From NCBI GenBank assembly GCA_029287815.1, contig JARFQK010000142.1, positions 1-11,753 on the forward strand: a stretch of 11,753 bases of DNA, given 5' to 3'. A program made the translations under genes and the position numbers. Of the stretch, positions 7,610-11,753 are shown one piece after another. Below the pieces are notes generated by a model that ran no database searches, was not told where the DNA came from, and was given only the letters and a program-made list of their open reading frames with translations. How positions within the stretch are numbered: the first letter of the stretch is position 1; the number at the start of each line of letters is the position of its first letter. This stretch comes from Gammaproteobacteria bacterium (GTDB taxonomy: Bacteria > Pseudomonadota > Gammaproteobacteria > SZUA-229).

Positions 7610-9784
7610 ATGACTCAAATGCAGACGTTCTTTATCACCTGTCCGAAGGGCGTGGAGGATCTGCTTGCAGTGGAATGTGAGCAACAGGGGCTGAGCGCGG
7701 TTGCTATCCAACGTGGTGGTGTTGATGCGCAGGGGGGTCTGGAAAATGCATACCGGCTATGTCTGTGGTCCAGGGTTGCGAGCAGGGTGCTGTTCCGACT
7801 GCACGCATTCGCTGTCGACGACTATGAAGCGCTTTATCAGGGTGTGCAAGCGATTGACTGGCAGGCGCACGTAGCGCCCGATGGCAGCTTTGCGATTGAT
7901 GTGCACAGTTCACATGAACGCATCAGCAATAGCCATTACGCCAGGTTAAAGATAAAGGACGCTATCGCCGATCAGTTCGTCAACGCGTTCAAACAGAGAC
8001 CGGATGTCGAGCGCGATAGGCCTGCGATACGCGTCAACGCTTATATCGACAAGCATCAGTGCACGTTGTATCTGGACCTGTCGGGTGAGTCACTGCACAA
8101 GCGCGGTTATCGTCAACAGGCTGGCGCCGCGCCGCTGAAAGAAAATCTTGCTGCTGCGATATTGCTGCGGGCGCAGTGGCCGCAGCTGGCGCTGGAACAC
8201 AGGCCATTGATCGATCCGCTGTGTGGATCAGCCACGCTGTTGATCGAAGCGGCCTTGATCGCGGCCGACAAGGCACCGGGGCTGTTGCGTGATTACTACG
8301 GCTTTTACCACTGGAAGCGGCATCGACCGGATATTTGGGAGCGTCTGGTCGATCAGGCCCAGGCTCGCGTTTCGGCCGAGCGCGTTCCGAGGCTCATCGG
8401 CATCGAAAAATCCTATAAGGTAGCCGGTATTGCGCGAGAAAATATCCGCGCAGCCGGTTTCGAGGGCCTCATCGAAATCAAGCAGGCTGATTCGATTGCG
8501 CTTGTCTCAGATCTGGCCGAGACGCCGGGCTTGATCGTGACGAATCCGCCATACGGCAAGCGGATCAGCGACGACAACCGACTCAAGCGCCTGTACTACG
8601 AGCTGGGCCGCAACGTAAGGCAAGGATTTCCGGGGTGGCGATTTGCGTTGTTCACAGCCCATCACCAACTGGCGAAGTTGACCGGCTTGCGCGCGCACCG
8701 CAGGAACACGCTTTACAACGGCCCGATCAAGTGTACGCTTTATCAGTATCGAATTCGCGAACGCGAAACCTCTGCGGCGCATGCCGACGATGCGTTCACG
8801 CGCACACCATCTGATCCTGGCGTCGACATGTTCGCGAATCGCCTGGCAAAAAATCTGAAGCATCTGTCGAAATGGAGTCGTAAGGAGGGCATCGGGTGTT
8901 ACCGACTGTATGATGCCGACATACCGCAATACGCCGTTGCGGTTGATCTCTACCAAGACTGGGTGCATGTGCAGGAATACCAGGCGCCCGACTCAGTCGA
9001 TGCGGTCAAAGCTTTCGCGCGCCTGAATCAAGTCATCGAAGCGGTATCAAGCGTGCTGAATATAGGCAAAGACAGGATCGTGCAGAAGACCAGGAAAAGA
9101 CACCGCGGTAAGAGCCAATACGCGCGTCAGAGCGAAAGTGGAAAATCGCTGATCGTGACCGAATCCGGCTTGAAATTCAGTGTGAATCTGAATGACTATC
9201 TCGACACCGGGCTGTTCCTGGATCACCGACTGACTCGTCAGCTGATCGCCAAACTCGCAGCCAACAAAACCTTCTTGAATCTGTTCGCCTACACCGGGGC
9301 CGCGACCGTCTACGCGGCGGCTGGCGGAGCTAGCGTTACGACCACCGTCGATCTGTCGAAGACTTATCTCGACTGGGCAAAAAAGAATATGCAGTTGAAC
9401 CGGCTGACCGGAACCAGGCATAGCTTTGTCCGTGCAGACTGCATCCAGTGGCTGGCAGATGCTGGAAAGCGGGATCAACGGTATGATTTGATATTTCTCG
9501 ATCCGCCCACTTTCTCCAATTCCAAGCGCATGGACCATACGCTCGATATCAGAAGAGATCATGTTGAATTGATACGACAAGCGATGTCATTGCTAGCCGG
9601 TGACGGCTTGCTGCTCTTTTCCACGAACGCTCGCGGCTTCAAACTCGATACCGAATCTTTGCGTGCCTTTGCGATGCGAGACATCACGGGTGTCACAACG
9701 TCGGAGGATTTTCGCCGGAAACCGGGGCATGTTTGCTGGTGCCTGGCAAACGATCCTGACGACCTGAAGAAATGCCGGCTGTAG
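7610..9784 (+). CDS. rlmKL: bifunctional 23S rRNA methyltransferase RlmKL (m2G2445 / m7G2069)
   Basis: RlmKL modifies two guanines of 23S rRNA, m2G2445 by the N-terminal enzyme (RlmL) and m7G2069 by the C-terminal enzyme (RlmK). The protein shows an N-terminal THUMP region (about 45-155), the RlmL domain with DPLCGSATLLIEAA and NPPYGKR from Asn312, and the RlmK domain with TGLFLDHRLTRQLI, LFAYTGAATVYAA and LDPPTFSNS, with Asp631. Both SAM-binding and catalytic NPPY/DPPT motifs are intact. I start it at ATG 7610 (724 residues; E. coli about 702) because AGG at 7600-7602 is well spaced; the frame extends to a TTG at 7586 and another ATG lies at 7619. It begins 20 bases after kdsB and is the last gene of the plus-strand run. 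Confidence 0.95.
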   Translation: MTQMQTFFITCPKGVEDLLAVECEQQGLSAVAIQRGGVDAQGGLENAYRLCLWSRVASRVLFRLHAFAVDDYEALYQGVQAIDWQAHVAPDGSFAIDVHSSHERISNSHYARLKIKDAIADQFVNAFKQRPDVERDRPAIRVNAYIDKHQCTLYLDLSGESLHKRGYRQQAGAAPLKENLAAAILLRAQWPQLALEHRPLIDPLCGSATLLIEAALIAADKAPGLLRDYYGFYHWKRHRPDIWERLVDQAQARVSAERVPRLIGIEKSYKVAGIARENIRAAGFEGLIEIKQADSIALVSDLAETPGLIVTNPPYGKRISDDNRLKRLYYELGRNVRQGFPGWRFALFTAHHQLAKLTGLRAHRRNTLYNGPIKCTLYQYRIRERETSAAHADDAFTRTPSDPGVDMFANRLAKNLKHLSKWSRKEGIGCYRLYDADIPQYAVAVDLYQDWVHVQEYQAPDSVDAVKAFARLNQVIEAVSSVLNIGKDRIVQKTRKRHRGKSQYARQSESGKSLIVTESGLKFSVNLNDYLDTGLFLDHRLTRQLIAKLAANKTFLNLFAYTGAATVYAAAGGASVTTTVDLSKTYLDWAKKNMQLNRLTGTRHSFVRADCIQWLADAGKRDQRYDLIFLDPPTFSNSKRMDHTLDIRRDHVELIRQAMSLLAGDGLLLFSTNARGFKLDTESLRAFAMRDITGVTTSEDFRRKPGHVCWCLANDPDDLKKCRL

Positions 9785-9827
9785 CGGGTCCCGATCGCCC
9801 GCGAACGTGCGCTGACGATGGTCCGGT

Positions 9828-9849
9828 GTAGGAGCGGCTCCAGCCGCGA
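9828..9849 (+). repeat. REP-like element of the GTAG type
   Basis: The sequence starts GTAGGAGCGGCTCCAGCCGC and can form GCGGCT (9834-9839) with AGCCGC (9842-9847), or alternatively GGAGC with GCTCC (9831-9841). The leading GTAG followed by a GC-rich stem is the hallmark of REP sequences known from Pseudomonas, Stenotrophomonas and Xanthomonas, which are mobilised by RAYT transposases. No RAYT gene is in the window. Confidence 0.7.
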
Positions 9850-9861
9850 ACAATCCCGCAG

Positions 9862-9891
9862 ATCGCAGATAAGGTGAATCGCAGATAAGGT
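9862..9891 (+). repeat. two direct copies of a 14-base unit
   Basis: ATCGCAGATAAGGT occurs at 9862-9875 and again at 9878-9891 with two bases between, a period of 16. Two copies are too few and too short for a CRISPR. It links the REP-like element with the next hairpin. Confidence 0.85.
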
Positions 9892-9911
9892 AGGGTGCGC
9901 CGTGCGCACCA
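9892..9911. repeat. perfect short hairpin, GGTGCGC type
   Basis: GGTGCGC (9894-9900) and GCGCACC (9904-9910) pair perfectly around CGT. AGGGTGCGC...GCGCACC sequences are a common dispersed repeat in proteobacterial intergenic DNA. Only one copy is in this window, so repeat status rests on family knowledge. Confidence 0.6.
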
Positions 9912-9935
9912 TCAGACCGGTATTGGTTTGTGAAC

Positions 9936-9983
9936 CCAGATTTCCTGCGCTTGCTCCCGTGATCCTGGTGAGAAATGCGGGCT
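9936..9983. repeat. palindromic repeat, copy 2 (end of rsd)
   Basis: Positions 9943-9978 match 6788-6823 at 34 of 36 bases, and 9964-9983 is the exact reverse complement of 6761-6780. The long left arm of copy 1 is absent; instead a shorter imperfect stem can form between ATTTC near 9940-9944 and GAAAT at 9972-9976, with flanking C/G pairs. Read on the minus strand, its outer AG completes the TAG stop codon of rsd. Confidence 0.8.
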
Positions 9984-10485
9984 AGGAAGCGGCACCAGCA
10001 GTTGTTTGGGGGGAAGTAGCAGGCGCGCAGAGCAGGGTATTGATGAATCTGTCCTCAAGGTCGATGCGTACAGCCAGTTCTTCCCCGAGCTTGGACAGCT
10101 GTTCAGGCAACTCGTTGAGCACCTCGGGATTGAAGGCTTCAGAGGTATCGTACAGGTCATTGAAGGCGACGGCGACTGCTGTTGTTGCCGTGATTCTGTC
10201 GAAAACTTCATTGGCAAGCTGCATGATGTCCGATCGCCGTTCTTCCCTTTCCTCGATTCGCCGGTAGATCTCGAAATGACCGGTGGCAAGATAGTCAACC
10301 AGGTCCTGGCAGAATTCTTGCAGCAATTCCAGCGTTTCTTCGCTGTTCTTCGGATTCTGGTCGGCCTGACTAGCGAGGTTGTAATACTGTGATAGCACGT
10401 TGTTGCGCTCTGCGATCAATTGCTTGATTTCTTTTCTAGTGCGCGCTCGGCGATCGTGCGGTGGTTGATTTGTAGCCGTATTCAT
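9982..10485 (-). CDS. rsd: Rsd/AlgQ family sigma-70 regulator
   Basis: Rsd/AlgQ proteins bind region 4 of the housekeeping sigma factor and lower its availability to RNA polymerase, mainly in stationary phase. The 167-residue, largely helical and acidic protein contains LQEFCQDLVDYLATGHFEIY (about 55-74), the family's most recognisable stretch, with Asp61, Asp64 and His70. The N-terminus is basic (DRRARTRKEI) and the C-terminal 15 residues are a low-complexity Ala/Thr/Pro tail. Length is slightly above E. coli Rsd (about 158). ATG 10485 has AGGGGG about 6 bases upstream on the minus strand. The gene converges on rlmKL, and its TAG stop is completed by the edge of a repeat. The long AT-rich stretch upstream probably holds its promoter, which I could not place. 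Confidence 0.88.
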   Translation of the reverse strand: MNTATNQPPHDRRARTRKEIKQLIAERNNVLSQYYNLASQADQNPKNSEETLELLQEFCQDLVDYLATGHFEIYRRIEEREERRSDIMQLANEVFDRITATTAVAVAFNDLYDTSEAFNPEVLNELPEQLSKLGEELAVRIDLEDRFINTLLCAPATSPQTTAGAAS

Positions 10486-10652
10486 CTCAGGCCCCCTGTT
10501 GGAAATTTAAGGCTAGCAGCCTTAGTCACTGATTAATGGCTTGTTTTCCATTTTAATGTAACACGTTTATTGGTGTAGATGAATCTATTCGCGTAAACAA
10601 ATGTACATTAATCGTGCGCTCACATCGCTGCAGCTGCAGATGGACTAGAACC

Positions 10653-10722
10653 AACTTCAACATTACCAAGCAAGCTATTGATTAAGAGTAAATAGCGATA
10701 TAGACAGAGTCCAATTGAAGTT
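10653..10722. repeat. nested inverted repeats
   Basis: AACTTCAA (10653-10660) pairs with TTGAAGTT (10715-10722), and inside it GCTATT (10674-10679) pairs with AATAGC (10691-10696). The nesting would give a two-stem cruciform or RNA fold. GGACT (10642-10646) and AGTCC (10708-10712) add a crossing 5-base pairing. These are short matches in AT-rich DNA and may be chance. Confidence 0.35.
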
Positions 10723-10820
10723 ATTTAGCACGTTTTAATACTGCAATTCCGAGCTTGAGAACGCCCGTTTTTGTCAACAAATCCGGCTGCTCGCTGGAAA
10801 AAAACTGTATCTCTTCTAAA

Positions 10821-10949
10821 TTCAGGGAAGCTCTGAATAATTCATCCCTGAATGATCAGAGCACGGGAAAAATAAAATGCGATTTTCTGTTTTCCTTCAT
10901 GTTCAATCGCTCAAGGCGATTGAACATGGCGGCGCGTCCGTGCGCCGCC
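10821..10949. repeat. cluster of consecutive hairpins, MITE-like
   Basis: Four stems follow each other: TTCAGGGA (10821-10828) with TCCCTGAA (10845-10852); GGAAAA (10866-10871) with TTTTCC (10890-10895), enclosing AAAAT/ATTTT around GCG; CATGTTCAATCGC (10898-10910) with its perfect 13-base complement (10916-10928) around a 5-base loop; and GGCGGCGC (10928-10935) with GCGCCGCC (10942-10949). A further stem, GCTCTGA (10830-10836) with TCAGAGC (10856-10862), crosses the first one. GAAGCTCTGAAT at 10827-10838 recurs as GAAACTCTGAAT at 10950-10961 (11 of 12). This is consistent with a small non-autonomous mobile element or a structured RNA. No protein is encoded. Confidence 0.6.
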
Positions 10950-11059
10950 GAAACTCTGAATTGATCAGATGTTTCCATAGATAGACTGTGATTCGAACAA
11001 CGCAGACAATGCGCCGCGGGTAATAAGCTGTGTAAACCGTCCATGATTGGGGTGTGAAC

Positions 11060-11753
11060 ATGACTGATAAAGCTGATCAGATTCAGGGGATGACCGAGAT
11101 CACGCTATCGTCCGAACTCGATGATGATACGCAGGTAAAACCCAGGCATATCAATATTGAATACGTGCAGGAGCAACGTTTCAAGGGGGTCACTCGGCGC
11201 TTCACGGTGTTCAATGACACGCAGCTGTACTACACGCTGAGATCATTCAGGAACAAAGACAATAGAAAGCAAAGATTCAATCTCAACTACGTCAACACAC
11301 AGCCGGACCGGGAGTGCTTCGTCGCCTGGCGATGGCTAAGCACAGCAATCGCGGCCCTTGTCTGGTCGATTGTGTTGCTCTACGTTGGCCTGTTTTCCCC
11401 ATATCAAGCTGACTATATCGTGATCGTTGGTGTGCTTATGGGAACCGCCGGGCTACTTTCGATGGCGGTTTTCTACTACCGCACCCAGGACAAATTGATC
11501 TACAAAAGCTATATCGCCAGTATACCGCTGTTCGAAGTGTCAAACTTCAAAGCCGGTAACAAGGAATTTGAAAAGTTTATTGCGCGATTGACGGACCACA
11601 TCGAACAAGGTCAGGCCGCAATCAGCATGCAACAGCGTTTGGCTGGAGAGTTGAAGGAATTACGGCGCATCAGAGATGAGGGTGCGATCACTAACGAACA
11701 ATACGAAACCGCCAGAGGCATCATTTTCAAGCACGAGGCATACCGGGCCAGAT
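11060..11753 (+). CDS. unrecognised two-helix membrane protein with SHOCT-like C-terminus, 3' truncated
   Basis: I do not recognise this gene. The frame stays open from ATG 11060 to the window edge (231 residues), with GGGG at 11049-11052 seven bases upstream; an in-frame GTG at 11054 is an alternative. Residues 1-90 are soluble and charged, two hydrophobic segments lie at about 93-112 and 119-139 separated by a short SPYQAD loop, and a cytoplasmic-looking part follows. Near the end ELKELRRIRDEGAITNEQYE (197-216) resembles a SHOCT domain, a short C-terminal oligomerisation motif (LKELRDEGIITEEEFE type) common in small bacterial membrane proteins. This supports an oligomeric inner-membrane protein, but no function can be given. 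The missing 3' end may change this view. Confidence 0.75.
   Translation, partial: MTDKADQIQGMTEITLSSELDDDTQVKPRHINIEYVQEQRFKGVTRRFTVFNDTQLYYTLRSFRNKDNRKQRFNLNYVNTQPDRECFVAWRWLSTAIAALVWSIVLLYVGLFSPYQADYIVIVGVLMGTAGLLSMAVFYYRTQDKLIYKSYIASIPLFEVSNFKAGNKEFEKFIARLTDHIEQGQAAISMQQRLAGELKELRRIRDEGAITNEQYETARGIIFKHEAYRAR

Larger units (their letters stand above)
9785..9981. other. convergent intergenic region made of short repeats
   Basis: The 197 bases between the converging rlmKL and rsd genes hold no plausible gene. In order they contain a weak stem (GCGGG 9784-9788 with CCCGC 9798-9802), a REP-like sequence, two copies of a 14-base unit, a perfect hairpin at 9894-9910 and the second copy of the repeat found before kdsB. 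No stem is followed by a clear T-tract on either strand, so a classical intrinsic terminator is not evident; the stems may still stop converging transcripts or protect 3' ends. Confidence 0.7.
10486..11059. other. noncoding region, AT-rich then hairpin-rich
   Basis: This 574-base gap separates the divergent rsd and the gene at 11060. Its first 330 bases are visibly richer in A and T than the coding DNA and contain several inverted repeats: TAAGGCT/AGCCTTA (10508-10524), TTAATGTA/TACATTAA (10553-10560 and 10604-10611), and the 12-base palindrome CTGCAGCTGCAG (10628-10639). The part from 10821 to 10949 is a run of hairpins listed separately. A 69-codon frame at 10755-10964 runs through these hairpins from a TTG and is not credible as a gene. 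I see no clear sigma-70 promoter with both hexamers. Confidence 0.6.

Noticed and set aside
9784..9802. Rho-independent terminator after rlmKL
   Set aside because: The GCGGG/CCCGC stem is short with a 9-base loop and is not followed by a T-run.
9862..9891. Possible CRISPR seed from the repeated 14-base unit
   Set aside because: There are only two copies, with a 2-base interval and no spacers or cas genes.
10755..10964. 69-codon ORF in the noncoding region
   Set aside because: It starts at TTG without a ribosome site and its frame runs straight through the 13-base and 8-base hairpins.
10978..10987. Promoter for the gene at 11060 using TTGATC (10961) and TAGACT (10982)
   Set aside because: Both hexamers match only 4 of 6 bases and the spacer is 15, so the call is not supportable.

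Overview
The window looks like chromosomal DNA of a gammaproteobacterium with moderately high GC (my estimate by eye). It carries genes for Kdo-type lipopolysaccharide assembly, the two-domain rRNA methyltransferase RlmKL and the sigma-70 regulator Rsd/AlgQ, and its noncoding DNA is rich in palindromic repeats. I cannot name the genus from sequence alone.

Layout. Positions 1-230 (minus) are the 5' part of a DUF2062 membrane protein gene, divergent from comEC. From 363 to 9784 all genes read on the plus strand in a nearly gap-free run: comEC, an exbB/tolQ-like gene, an exbD-like gene, msbA, lpxK, a 58-codon Trm112/YcaR gene (too short for a 60-residue ORF cutoff), kdsB and rlmKL. Overlaps of 4 bases (exbB/exbD, lpxK/trm112) and 1 base (msbA/lpxK) suggest translational coupling. 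rsd (9982-10485, minus) converges on rlmKL. A 574-base noncoding stretch follows, AT-rich at first and then full of hairpins. The window ends inside a plus-strand gene (11060 onward) for an unrecognised protein with two membrane segments and a SHOCT-like C-terminus.

How the genes work together. LpxK adds the 4' phosphate to lipid A, KdsB activates Kdo as CMP-Kdo for transfer to lipid A precursors, and MsbA flips the finished lipid A-core across the inner membrane. The exbB/exbD pair probably forms a proton-driven motor in the same membrane. ComEC is the inner-membrane channel for DNA uptake. Trm112 and RlmKL belong to translation and RNA modification. Nearly all protein genes are of known families.

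The less ordinary content is noncoding. One palindromic repeat family occurs in the trm112-kdsB gap, where it abuts the kdsB ribosome binding site, and again at the end of rsd, where its edge forms the rsd stop codon. A mosaic of other short repeats, including a REP of the GTAG type, lies between rlmKL and rsd. A run of back-to-back hairpins lies at 10821-10949. I found no tRNA, rRNA, CRISPR array or intact transposase, and I cannot claim a new defence or metabolic system.
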